Of a stretch of DNA of 49,521 bases, positions 41,341 through 49,521 are shown piece by piece; positions within the stretch are counted from its first letter, which is position 1, and the number at the start of each line of letters is the position of its first letter. This stretch comes from JAEUUM01 sp038326165 (GTDB lineage: Bacteria; Bacteroidota; Bacteroidia; Chitinophagales; Saprospiraceae), in contig JBBQJT010000020.1 of NCBI GenBank assembly GCA_038326165.1, positions 1-49,521 of the forward strand, read 5' to 3'. The notes beneath the pieces were generated by a model. The model was not told where the DNA came from, ran no database searches, and was given only the letters and a program-made list of their open reading frames with translations. The position numbers and the translations under genes are program-made.

Positions 41341-44300
41341 TTATCTAAAAAGATTGATGTCTCCCGAAAACACAATCTCTGCACCATCCTTGAATTTTAC
41401 CAAGGCATAGTAAACATAGACACCCGGATTCATGGGACGGTTTTTGTGTTCTCCATTCCAACCATTTTTCTGTCCATCCGGCACAAAATTGTTCGCTTCG
41501 AATAATGCCTCACCCCATCGATTATAAATGGCGAATTGCTTGATTTCCTCTACGTAATCACCGCCAAATATGACCAATTGATCATTAAGCCCATCATTAT
41601 TTGGAGAGAAGGCGGATGGAATATAGATGTCCCTTGGTGTAATCACCACGACTGTAATTACATCTTTGTCCTCACAATCATTGCTTAAAACTTTGAGGTA
41701 AATCTTTTTGGTTTCTGTAGCAGTGAAGCTGGGTGTCAAACAGTTGTTGCAATCGGAAGGAGGCAGATTGGACCATACAATACCAGTTATCAAACTTGTA
41801 TCTGTAGCTATTTGGGCATTTAAGGTCACTATTTCCCCATAGTTTACCGTGATATCAGGTCCTAATTCAAGATCAATAATTGCACTTCCTTCCAATTCAA
41901 AACTTTCAATGAATATGCAGCCTTCAGCGTCAACGATTTCAATGTTGTAACTGCCTATTGCTAGATTGATGAAAGCACCTGTATTGTTACTAGTCGTTGC
42001 TATCGTATAGGTAAATGGTTGGGTACCTCCAGAAATATTAATAACAGTAAGGCTTCCATTATCTTTTCCGCATTCTGGATCCTTTGAAGCAAAATTGGCC
42101 GCATCAATGGCAGGTAGTTCCTCAATCAAAACAGAATCCTTCGAATTGCACCCTGCCAATGGTTCAGTGATGCTGATCACATACCATCCAGCTATGCTGA
42201 CTGTCGGATTTAAAGTTGTGCCACCGATAATAGGGTTCGAGTTTGCATTCGACCATTGGATTGTTCCAATTGTTGAGTTACTGGCGTCTATCTCTATTTC
42301 AGATGTAAGACAGGTAAGTTGATCTAGTACTCCAATATTTATGATCGGGGCTGCCTTGAATGTGATTTCAATCGGAGCACTTTGCTTGAAGCAGGGATCT
42401 AATTGAGAAGGTAAAGTTGGATCTGCAGACTGATTTCCTACAACTGTAAAAAGATAATATTTCGTATCTGTTGTCATTGTAGCTGCATTATAGTTCAATA
42501 CACCAATGGTCGATTTCCAAACAACTTGGCTTGGATCAAAAATTGCAGAATTAGATAAGACATAACTAAAAACATCATTTGGATCAACGAAGCTCCCATT
42601 CAGTTGAACAGCAATGGTCTGGTTGGTACAATAAAAATTATCAGAAGTACTGATTGTTCCGGGATCACTTTCACAAATACACGTATAAGCGCCCGCCACA
42701 ATGAACGGTCCACAACCAAACTTGTCATCAACAAAGAAATTGTAAGGCTGACCTATAGCTATTGCATTGCTTTTAAAAATTGCGCCTGTGACAGTGCCAG
42801 CCCCGTTCGTAACATTGTAGCTGTTTGGATCGCCATCTGTTATTTCAAACTCAACAGTATAGCTGGTATTGTCAGGGTTACAAATATGTTTTAAGCCCAC
42901 AATAAATGGTTTCGGATGCAAGAATATACTTGCATTTATGGGAACAGGATTGACACAATATTTATCTGAGATGCTTAGGTTATAAATACTTGTCGCGCTA
43001 GGGCTATCCTTAAATAAGGCAGAAAACAAAGTACTATTTAAATTGGGTAGTGGTCCAGTAGAAGTATTTATTTGGATCGTAAAATCTGGGTTTCCAATCA
43101 TTTCAATCAAAATATTTCCTTCTTCGCCTGCGCAAATAGTATCACTACTTACGAAAGTGATCATCGGAATTGCATGAAATACAACAGGTGTCCCCGATGA
43201 AACTGAAAGGCAAGGATCCAAAAGATTGACTTGGTTGGTTCCAGAACTATTCCCTGCCACTGCTGAAATGTAATAGGTTTTTTCCAACTGCATGGTCAAA
43301 GGATCATAAACAAAGCTAGGTATGTTATTGCTGGCTACAATCGTTCCAAGTGTTTGGCCTGGTAGATCATGTAGCACAAATATCAGATTGTCATTGGCGT
43401 CCAATACTTCATTTAGGTCATTTGTGGCAATTGCATCACCTGGAACACAAACATCCAATTGTCCACCCTGTATGGTGCCAGAATAGCTAATACAACTGCA
43501 ATCCTTTAATCCTTGAATAAGTACAGGGCCACATCCGTTTGCATCATCAATACTGTAGGAGTAGGTTGCTGGAGAAGAAAGAATTCCACTGTTGAATGAG
43601 TTGTTGCTTATGCCATTAGTGCTGCCGTTAACTGAATAAGTTGTGTTATCACCACCAATTATATCGAAGCTGACAACAACCTCTGTACCGCTACAAACCA
43701 CCATTAAATTATTGGGAGTAGGTGGTGTTGCTATGGGTATCAAATATTGGTCATTTAATGCCCAGGTACAACCATTCGCATCCGTAACTGATGTGAGATT
43801 CAATGCGATATCTACAAGGGCTGGAGTTGATACAACAGTGCCTCCCTGGAGAATAGTCGCACTTTTCGCTTGCCCATTTAGTGTATAATTTAGAGAAAGG
43901 GGCCATGATTTATCAGCGATTATTGTAAAATTCAAGAGTGAGTCTTTGCATATAACGGCTGGAGCAACAAGTGTGATATTTGGAATTTCATGAACCAAGA
44001 ACACAGCAGTTCCAGTAGGTTGAGGAACACAGTCGGAAGTAGATCCTGTTTCAAATTTTGTCCATGAAATATTTGTATTCTGAAAAATAGGTATTTTAGC
44101 AGAAAAGTTTATAATACTTGTTGTGAAATTATAGATGTTGGTGCCATCTGTCAATTGGATATTGTACGGAGCTGTTCCCAAGAGATTAAAATTAATGGTA
44201 ACACTGTCACCTGGGCATACTGTAGCGTTCCCGCTTAAGCTAGCACCTGCACCTGCACCAAATTTCACGATAAAAGAATCCAAATCGAAACAACCAGCGC

Positions 44301-46026
44301 CGTTAAAACCGCGTACCCAAATAGTATCACCTGCTGTTAAAACCGAGGGATTTAAAAAATTAATATTGGATTGAGCGTCATTCTCAGTTAAGAAATATTT
44401 GAAGATCAAAGTGTCTTGCAAAGTACCTGAAGTGTCTTGGATAACTAAATTATTCAAAAATAGCGTATCACCAAAGCAAAGGATAGGAATGTTTGGTACA
44501 GCAATTTCTGGCTTGTCCAGAATGGTGACAATTACTTCTTGAATATCAAAACAACCGTTAATCGTTTCACCACGAACCCATATTGATGTGGATTTATAGA
44601 TATTATTATCGCTCAAAATAGGTGAACCTGCAATTGCATCGTCATCTGTAGCATGAAAACTTACTATTTCTAAATCCAATCCTGACAAATCAGAGACCGT
44701 GATATCTGTTAGCAAATTAATGAACCCTGGTGCACATTTGGAATTAGGTCCTTTGATCAACAAACTAACTTTTTCGAATTCAACTACAATAGGCAGTACA
44801 ATGTAACAATCATCACCAGCTTCAATTCGAATCCAATAGGTACCTGAAATTGAAACAATTGTTGACGGAAGTTCCGGTGTTCCATTTTTTGCTGCTGTTT
44901 CAGTGGCATGATAAGTCACTATCTCATTGGCTTGTAGTCCGTTCAAAGTGACACTGGTCAAATCAAATTGGTCATTACAAAGCACGGGTGGGTCAATGAG
45001 TGTCACTTCAGGTAAAGGAGTAACTGTTACGTTTACACACACTGGATCACTTTTTTTGCAGCCATTATCAGCTACTACGCATACCTCTCCACTTTCTTTT
45101 CCAAAGTCAACGAGGATGCTGGCGGAATTGCCACCTGTAAACGACGCGTCACTTGGTACTGTCCAGATGTATGTGATTCCAGTGACAGGATCAACTGCAT
45201 AGGGGACATTTTGAGCATTTTCACAAACTTCCAGGTCAAACACAATGAATACTGGTGGGTCTGGCACATCATCTATTTCATTGGTATAAACAGTTTGGTT
45301 GTTGACTGCACCTCCTGTTGAGGCAGTATAACCCAGATAACCAGTTCCACCCAAAAGGCCGGCAATATCATATACTCCGCTTAATTTTAAACCGCCATCG
45401 AAATAAATTTCATAGTTCTGCGATCCTGCATCCCACACAAAACGTACATCATGGTCAGCGCCATCCTCAATATTTCCAAGACTAATAGGTCCGTTGATTG
45501 CATTATTAATATTGCCATTGATATCAACGGCAACGTGATCATCTGGTATGTCACTGAAGCCTGCACCATTGTCATAAGTATCAAATTCCACAATAAAACT
45601 CGGCATCAATCCGCCTGCACCAATAGCTCCACCAGTAGGTCCGCAACCATCAGGACTACTTTTAAAAACCATACAGATTCCATCTGCTCCGGCATCAGAA
45701 CTTCCAAAATTCATTACCGCATTGATTTCAAAGCTGCTTGTAAAATCAAGTGCATCTGAATCCCAAACGCATCCTTTTTGTCCTGTACCTGCTGTTGTAA
45801 GTTGAAAACCTTCCAAGCATCCTTTTTTTACGTAACTGGCGCCCCCTTCCTGATTCCAAGGCGGTAACAACGAAGTTATTTTGTCGGTTATAATCTGATG
45901 TTCAGAAATGCTTGAATTGTCCAGCATTAATGGAGTTGAAACGGATAATTCCGGAGTACCTGTTTCAGCAAATAAACTATAAAACGAAACAAAACAACTG
46001 AGTCCAATAGTTAAAATCTTTTTCAT
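41341..46026 (-). CDS. Giant T9SS adhesin with L-type lectin-like domain
   Basis: 1561 residues. Signal peptide 1-20. An L-type lectin-like sandwich lies at about 60-270: GCVWDSDALDFTSSFEI, GADGICMVFKSSPDGCG, FIVEFDTYDNGAG and DHDVRFVWDAGSQNYEIYFDG, with the acidic and aromatic residues expected for sugar binding. Many Ig-like/PKD-type repeats follow, rich in paired cysteines (about 280-1450). The C-terminus is the T9SS type B domain: IYIPSAFSPNNDGLNDQLVIFG, IYNRWGEALFEANN, NPGVYVYYALVKF, GDINLFR. It is likely exported and attached to the surface, where it binds glycans or surfaces. The size could support gliding or biofilm adhesion. Confidence 0.88.
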   Translation of the reverse strand: MKKILTIGLSCFVSFYSLFAETGTPELSVSTPLMLDNSSISEHQIITDKITSLLPPWNQEGGASYVKKGCLEGFQLTTAGTGQKGCVWDSDALDFTSSFEINAVMNFGSSDAGADGICMVFKSSPDGCGPTGGAIGAGGLMPSFIVEFDTYDNGAGFSDIPDDHVAVDINGNINNAINGPISLGNIEDGADHDVRFVWDAGSQNYEIYFDGGLKLSGVYDIAGLLGGTGYLGYTASTGGAVNNQTVYTNEIDDVPDPPVFIVFDLEVCENAQNVPYAVDPVTGITYIWTVPSDASFTGGNSASILVDFGKESGEVCVVADNGCKKSDPVCVNVTVTPLPEVTLIDPPVLCNDQFDLTSVTLNGLQANEIVTYHATETAAKNGTPELPSTIVSISGTYWIRIEAGDDCYIVLPIVVEFEKVSLLIKGPNSKCAPGFINLLTDITVSDLSGLDLEIVSFHATDDDAIAGSPILSDNNIYKSTSIWVRGETINGCFDIQEVIVTILDKPEIAVPNIPILCFGDTLFLNNLVIQDTSGTLQDTLIFKYFLTENDAQSNINFLNPSVLTAGDTIWVRGFNGAGCFDLDSFIVKFGAGAGASLSGNATVCPGDSVTINFNLLGTAPYNIQLTDGTNIYNFTTSIINFSAKIPIFQNTNISWTKFETGSTSDCVPQPTGTAVFLVHEIPNITLVAPAVICKDSLLNFTIIADKSWPLSLNYTLNGQAKSATILQGGTVVSTPALVDIALNLTSVTDANGCTWALNDQYLIPIATPPTPNNLMVVCSGTEVVVSFDIIGGDNTTYSVNGSTNGISNNSFNSGILSSPATYSYSIDDANGCGPVLIQGLKDCSCISYSGTIQGGQLDVCVPGDAIATNDLNEVLDANDNLIFVLHDLPGQTLGTIVASNNIPSFVYDPLTMQLEKTYYISAVAGNSSGTNQVNLLDPCLSVSSGTPVVFHAIPMITFVSSDTICAGEEGNILIEMIGNPDFTIQINTSTGPLPNLNSTLFSALFKDSPSATSIYNLSISDKYCVNPVPINASIFLHPKPFIVGLKHICNPDNTSYTVEFEITDGDPNSYNVTNGAGTVTGAIFKSNAIAIGQPYNFFVDDKFGCGPFIVAGAYTCICESDPGTISTSDNFYCTNQTIAVQLNGSFVDPNDVFSYVLSNSAIFDPSQVVWKSTIGVLNYNAATMTTDTKYYLFTVVGNQSADPTLPSQLDPCFKQSAPIEITFKAAPIINIGVLDQLTCLTSEIEIDASNSTIGTIQWSNANSNPIIGGTTLNPTVSIAGWYVISITEPLAGCNSKDSVLIEELPAIDAANFASKDPECGKDNGSLTVINISGGTQPFTYTIATTSNNTGAFINLAIGSYNIEIVDAEGCIFIESFELEGSAIIDLELGPDITVNYGEIVTLNAQIATDTSLITGIVWSNLPPSDCNNCLTPSFTATETKKIYLKVLSNDCEDKDVITVVVITPRDIYIPSAFSPNNDGLNDQLVIFGGDYVEEIKQFAIYNRWGEALFEANNFVPDGQKNGWNGEHKNRPMNPGVYVYYALVKFKDGAEIVFSGDINLFR

Positions 46027-46395
46027 ACTCCAGATACATGTATTGAAGGCGTAAGTTATGTTAAATTAGCTAAAAGATTTAGTAAAATCATTTGGTAAAG
46101 TGTTTTTTGTATACATAGGTTTTTAAGGAATATTTTTTGTCTTGAGCCTATGAGGATCATTTTTTGTAATCTTAGTGGTTTTATTCATTCTTAATATCTA
46201 CGCTTATCTTTTTGAGAAATTATACAATTCAAGCCAAATAATAATACATAACCGTATTTAAAGTCAAGTAAATTGGCATGATCCACCTGCTTTACTTTTA
46301 CAATCGCATTGAAGCTATCATTTAATTTTTTTATTACTTTTATACACTGCTGTTTAAATTCTTAAGAGAACATTTTAATTGTTCTAATAAAAATA
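46027..46395. other. AT-rich intergenic region
   Basis: Upstream of the giant adhesin gene and downstream of the terminator of the basic secreted protein gene. About 370 bp, no frame with recognisable product and no exact TAnnTTTG element on the minus strand, so the adhesin promoter remains unplaced. Confidence 0.4.
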
Positions 46396-46424
46396 CCCCC
46401 AAATAGTGAGTCACTATTTGGGGG
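46396..46424 (-). terminator. Intrinsic terminator of the secreted basic protein gene
   Basis: CCCCCAAATAGT and ACTATTTGGGGG pair perfectly over 12 bp around 5 nt. On the minus strand a T-rich tail (TATTTTTATT) follows. It lies about 45 nt after the gene that stops at 46468. One of the strongest terminators in the window. Confidence 0.88.
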
Positions 46425-46467
46425 CAGTCTATTTGTATTTGCCTTATTTTGGGCTTTGTTTAAATTT

Positions 46468-47385
46468 TTATTTTCTCCCGCGCTTTATTGTAGTTTTTTG
46501 GGCTTTTACATTGCCATTTCTTCCTTTGACTGTGGTAGTCTTCTTTGTAACCGAATTGCATCTTGGTCCAATTACGGTTGTTTTCTTTCTGTTAACTTTA
46601 TAATTATTAAGCGCTTTGGTATTTCTGGTTTTAACCATTATGGAGGTATTCCGATGTGGTCGATACACATTGTGTGCTACTACAACACGGTGAACGGGTG
46701 CTCTTCGGAATCCTGCGTGATACCTATGTGTGTAGGGTTGATATACTCTCCAAGTCAATGGTCTCCAAGGACTCCAATAGTTTGGATATTTTCTCCATCT
46801 CCAAGGAGATATGTAGGGAGAATAATTTGGACGGTATGCAAATCTGACACAAGGCCATGCCCAAACATTTACAACTATGATTGTTGACTTGAATTGAAGC
46901 GCAGAAGGGCTTGGGCCATTTCGTCGGTCTGACCTTTCCATTGGTGTGCCTTCATCTTCTTCTCCTGGTTCCAAGATTTTTTCTTCACCAAATATATCTT
47001 CGTCACCTACTATTTGTATAACTGCATTTTCTGCACCTGTCTTTTCAAGTTCTATGACTGCAATATCTTGATTTTCAGATTCGGATACTGCCACTTGCAA
47101 TATATACACTCTGGCATCATCTTCTGATTTTTCAATTATTCTGACATAATCAACTTCATTGTCACCGTTCAGGTCTACGTTATTGACCTTATTATCCTCC
47201 GAATTGATAAGTTTTTCAAATTCTTCGGTGGTGTTGGATTTTTTAAACAATTCGAGTGCTCCTTGAAGGCTGAAATTATCCCCGGGCATTCCAGTTGAAT
47301 CCTGAACTGCATTTTGGCTATAGCCTAGGTTATTGAATGCCAAAAGAAAGCACAAAAGTAAAACTGATTGGATTAGGTATTTCAT
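46468..47385 (-). CDS. Secreted protein, acidic front and basic aromatic tail
   Basis: 305 residues. Signal peptide 1-23 (cleaved after GYSQ). Residues 25-155 are acidic and include DLNGDNEVDYVRIIEK and EILEPGEEDEGTPME; the strand-turn DLNGDNEVD resembles a calcium-binding loop. From about residue 170 the chain becomes rich in Trp, Tyr and Arg (WAWPCVRFAYRPNYSPYISP; HAGFRRAP), and the last 50 residues are Lys/Arg/Thr-rich (KKTTVIGPR; KKTTTVKGRNG; IKRGRK). Similar exported proteins with an acidic domain and a basic end occur in Bacteroidota, with no known role. It might bind polyanions such as extracellular DNA or polysaccharide. Confidence 0.72.
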   Translation of the reverse strand: MKYLIQSVLLLCFLLAFNNLGYSQNAVQDSTGMPGDNFSLQGALELFKKSNTTEEFEKLINSEDNKVNNVDLNGDNEVDYVRIIEKSEDDARVYILQVAVSESENQDIAVIELEKTGAENAVIQIVGDEDIFGEEKILEPGEEDEGTPMERSDRRNGPSPSALQFKSTIIVVNVWAWPCVRFAYRPNYSPYISPWRWRKYPNYWSPWRPLTWRVYQPYTHRYHAGFRRAPVHRVVVAHNVYRPHRNTSIMVKTRNTKALNNYKVNRKKTTVIGPRCNSVTKKTTTVKGRNGNVKAQKTTIKRGRK

Positions 47386-47462
47386 GATTGCTTGATTTAC
47401 ATACTTTGACCCTTGTAGAACAGAGAGGTTTAATTGTCAGTTCCTTATTTAGGCGTAAGGTT

Positions 47463-47470
47463 CAAATGTA
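47463..47470 (-). promoter_or_regulatory. Possible -7 element of the secreted basic protein gene
   Basis: TACATTTG on the minus strand, 78 nt before the start at 47385; no TTG at the preferred distance. Confidence 0.3.
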
Positions 47471-47504
47471 ATCTTTTCTGCAAGTATTTGCGTGAAATAT
47501 TTTC

Positions 47505-48794
47505 CTATTTACGAGCTAATGGCTTGAAAAGCAGAGACAATGATTGTCTGAAAGTAAAGTATTTGTAAACCCAGTTAATGAAGACAACTATTTTATTCTT
47601 AAAACCAATTAAAAGAAAAAGATGTAGTCCCATCCATACCAACCATGCAAAGAAACCTTGGAAGCTCCATTTGGGCCATGCCATATCCACGACGGCTTTG
47701 TTTCGACCAACTGTAGCCATACTACCTTTATCAACGAACTTGTAAGGCAATATTGCTTGACCTTTAGCCATTCGGATGAAATTATTTGCTAAATTTTCAG
47801 CCTGCCCAATTGCTACACTTGCCAACTGAGGATAACCTTTTGGGAATTCTTCGCTTTCCATCATCGCCACATCACCTACAACAAATATGTTTTCAGAACC
47901 AATTAGCAGGTTGTTTTGCTCGGTTTTCAATTGTTGATTGGCAGTGACAGTATTGGTGGGGATTCCTGCGGGGTAAGTTCCTTTTACACCTGCAGCCCAA
48001 ATAACCAAAGAAGACTCAATCGATGTTCCGTTTTGTAAGATTATTGTATGCCCATCATATTCTTTTACAAGTGAGTTGGTCATAACGGTTACTCCCATGT
48101 CCTTAAGGTAAGATTCAGATTTCTGCGAGGACACTTTGCTCATGGTTCCGAGCAATTTTGGGCCTCCTTCCAACAGAATAACTTGCATTTTAGTAAAATC
48201 CAGTTCAGGATATTCTAGTGGCAAAGTATCGCGCTTCAATTCTGCCAATGCACCACTCATTTCAACTCCTGTAGGGCCGCCGCCAACCACTACAATTGAG
48301 AGGCTAGTCTCAATGTCAGCCAATTTTGACGAAAGGGCATCCTCAAAGTGTTGAATCATAGTATTCCTAATTTGGAGTGCTTCCAATGTGGATTTCATGG
48401 GAAAAGTCCGTGCTTCAATTTGGGAATTCCCAAAGAAATTGGTGATGGCTCCTGTGGCGATAATCAAGTAATCATATCCAAGTCGACCAAAACTGGTTTC
48501 CAGCTTGTTTGTTTCTTGATTGATACCAAACACTTCACCAATTCGAATACTGACATTTTTGCTGCGCTTAAAAATATTACGCAAGGGAAAAGATACATTG
48601 CTCGCATCCAGATTGGCGGACGCCACCTGATACAAGAGGGGTTGAAATTGATGGTAATTGTTCTTATCTATTAGAGTTATTTGAAAATCAGGATGATTGT
48701 TCAATTTTCTTGCAAGTTTGAGACCAGCAAATCCGGCTCCTATTATTACAAGATGTTTCCTGCCATCATTATCCATCATTTCAGTGTTTGCCAT
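47505..48794 (-). CDS. ndh: Type II NADH dehydrogenase (NDH-2)
   Basis: 429 residues. Single-subunit, non-pumping NADH:quinone oxidoreductase at the inner membrane face. Two Rossmann motifs: FAD-binding IIGAGFAGLKLARKL near residue 18 and NADH-binding VVVGGGPTGVEMSGALAE near residue 170; ENIFVVGDVAMM marks the FAD-contact Asp, followed by YPQLASVAIGQAENLANN for quinone access. The end (FFAWLVWMGLHLFLLIGFKNK) is the amphipathic membrane anchor. Length is normal for bacterial NDH-2. The ATG at 48794 is accepted; MANTEMMDNDGRKH precedes the first strand and shorter starts (Met6, Met7) are possible. Confidence 0.9.
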   Translation of the reverse strand: MANTEMMDNDGRKHLVIIGAGFAGLKLARKLNNHPDFQITLIDKNNYHQFQPLLYQVASANLDASNVSFPLRNIFKRSKNVSIRIGEVFGINQETNKLETSFGRLGYDYLIIATGAITNFFGNSQIEARTFPMKSTLEALQIRNTMIQHFEDALSSKLADIETSLSIVVVGGGPTGVEMSGALAELKRDTLPLEYPELDFTKMQVILLEGGPKLLGTMSKVSSQKSESYLKDMGVTVMTNSLVKEYDGHTIILQNGTSIESSLVIWAAGVKGTYPAGIPTNTVTANQQLKTEQNNLLIGSENIFVVGDVAMMESEEFPKGYPQLASVAIGQAENLANNFIRMAKGQAILPYKFVDKGSMATVGRNKAVVDMAWPKWSFQGFFAWLVWMGLHLFLLIGFKNKIVVFINWVYKYFTFRQSLSLLFKPLARK

Positions 48795-49108
48795 TCAAAC
48801 AAACGTTTTGGTTAATGGTTTTCAAGGTACCGGGATGAAAATGATTTTACCCCAAATTCCGCTTCGGGCTGCATGGACCAAAGTACTGATCAAAAAACTA
48901 TGTTTTTCGCCGAGCTTTTGGTCAAAATACATCTTTTGCTTATTTTGGGTTTAGCCCACATTCAGCGTTGGACGCTGAATCGACGAAATTTTTGATTATT
49001 CCAAGAATCTGTTGGGGCTGACGACTTTTATAGTCATATCAGACTGGCAAGAGATTTTCCCCTTTACGATTTTTTAAATGTCAGGGCTTTAAAGTCCAAA
49101 TAATCAAA
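48795..49108. other. Intergenic region with a 9-bp perfect hairpin
   Basis: No gene seen. ATTCAGCGT (48960-48968) and ACGCTGAAT (48972-48980) pair perfectly around TGG, a repeat-like hairpin without T-run. A weak likeness to the R repeat core occurs at about 48885-48957 (TTTTCGCCGAG..., TTATTTTGGGTTTAGCC). Confidence 0.5.
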
Positions 49109-49174
49109 GATTTTCGTCGCCCCAAGAGGCTTTGCTCAGAGTTAAAATATACTGATGCGAATTTTGGGTTAAAA
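49109..49174 (-). repeat. Degenerate R repeat copy R4
   Basis: Plus strand reads GATTTTCGTCGCCCCAAGAGG, CTTTGCTCAGAGTTAAAAT and GCGAATTTTGGGTTAAAA, matching the core of R1/R2 in the same orientation. The promoter half is only traceable (CAAATAATC at 49098). It runs straight into the recombinase remnant. Confidence 0.6.
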
Positions 49175-49410
49175 TACAATGGACGGACTATTCGGCTAGT
49201 ATTGATACAATGGATGGCAAAGGCAAGCACTATCAAACAAGTAACATTGAACTGTCTTATCCATAGTTACTCTACCCGCTTGTTAGAAGGGGCACCTATT
49301 TGCAATACATATAGAAATTATTGGGCCATAGCAGTAGTAAAACAGCTGAAATTTATATACATGATAGCGCCAAAAGTATTCAAAAAATAATTTCGGCAAT
49401 TGATACATGA
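49172..49410 (+). pseudogene. C-terminal remnant of a tyrosine recombinase
   Basis: Two frames together give the end of a XerC/IntI-like recombinase. The first (from 49172) reads RTIRLVLIQWMAKA, IKQVTLNCLIHSYSTRLLEG; the second, one base shifted after the GGGG at about 49290, reads GTYLQYI, TAG (49309-49311 region), KLLGHSSSKTAEIYIHDSAK, SIQKIISAIDT and stop TGA at 49408-49410. The family pattern is VTLHxLRHSxATHLLExGTDLRYIQxLLGHSSxKTTEIYTHVS. Catalytic Tyr is present (EIYIH) but the Arg of LRHS is Ile, and both a frameshift and a nonsense codon break it. The front of the gene is missing beyond repeat R4. Confidence 0.8.
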
Positions 49411-49460
49411 GGATAATAAAATGTACTATATTCGCTATTGCAAATAAGCGCTGCGCAGTG

Positions 49461-49513
49461 GCGTGTATCCACCTAACATGGTGTTGTATACACGCTATGG
49501 TGTAGCGTGTATA
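49461..49513. repeat. Alternating hairpins at the right edge
   Basis: GCGTGTAT occurs at 49461-49468 and 49505-49512, with the complement ATACACGC between them at 49488-49495. The central copy can pair with either neighbour: with the left one around an inner CACC/GGTG stem, or with the right one as an 11-bp perfect stem TATACACGCTA / TAGCGTGTATA around TGGTG. ACCTAAC (49471-49477) fits the integron RYYYAAC box, and the window ends in GTT. It follows the recombinase remnant by about 50 bp. Confidence 0.6.
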
Positions 49514-49521
49514 TGTAAGTT

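Noticed and set aside
49487..49513. 11-bp hairpin as an ordinary terminator of the recombinase
   Set aside because: No T-run follows it (ATGTAAG on plus), and the arm is shared with a second possible stem.
1..49521. CRISPR arrays, tRNA and rRNA genes
   Set aside because: No regularly spaced short repeats, no cloverleaf with a conserved TTCRANYC arm and no rRNA-like segment were noticed on either strand; a covariance-model scan would be the decisive check.

Overview
The window looks like chromosomal DNA of a Bacteroidota bacterium, probably of the Saprospiria/Chitinophagia type. Three large secreted proteins end in, or appear to end in, type IX secretion sorting domains (29.1-31.4, 38.6-40.4 and 41.3-46.0 kb). 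Several genes follow a TAnnTTTG promoter, the -7 element of this phylum. Families such as DUF4199, DUF4783, PorT-like barrels and PEGA lipoproteins point the same way. No rRNA, tRNA or CRISPR array was recognised.

Left accessory island (1-6.5 kb, minus strand). A complete-looking group II intron with a maturase but no endonuclease domain (54-1823) is followed by a 128-bp imperfect palindrome and then a file of small unrelated genes: NmrA-like reductase, HNH protein, PEGA lipoprotein, small membrane protein, small multidrug-export-like protein. Three of the gaps hold copies of one repeat. Each copy carries a TTG-N20-TAnnTTTG promoter aimed at the next gene, and the two long copies also carry a hairpin that could stop transcription from the gene before. 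A degenerate fourth copy lies at 49.1 kb, touching the remnant of a tyrosine recombinase and a set of alternating hairpins. This is the best candidate for an undescribed arrangement: a cassette-like array whose spacers supply promoters.

Catabolic operon (6.5-11.4 kb, minus strand). A PaaE-like reductase, a 2-aminomuconate deaminase-like RidA protein, tryptophan 2,3-dioxygenase, an aldehyde dehydrogenase and a TauE/SafE-family permease follow a clear promoter at 11391-11419. They cover the first step and two late steps of tryptophan degradation through kynurenine. A divergent gene encodes a GH13-like secreted protein without catalytic residues.

Mixed housekeeping block (12.7-17.3 kb): a DUF4442 hotdog protein, two lipoproteins, a polyprenyl-phosphate glycosyltransferase-like GT2 with a DUF4199 protein, and a dihydroorotase homologue that has lost its metal ligands.

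Gene graveyard (17.7-20.7 kb): a Xre regulator with a stop at codon 32, an intact antitoxin beside a RelE-type toxin with a stop at codon 20, the tail of a second regulator, and a 5'-truncated RHS gene whose core and variable tip are separated by one in-frame TGA, followed by a possible membrane immunity gene.

Right part (20.7-48.8 kb): topoisomerase IV subunit A, a CoA-binding protein with pyruvate dehydrogenase E2, an overlapping recR / glycosyltransferase fusion / M20 peptidase cluster, secreted T9SS proteins, an M1 peptidase, an MBL-fold hydrolase, a PorT-like barrel / lipoprotein / Ppx-GppA cluster, a DUF4783 protein, a giant lectin-like adhesin, a secreted basic protein and a type II NADH dehydrogenase.
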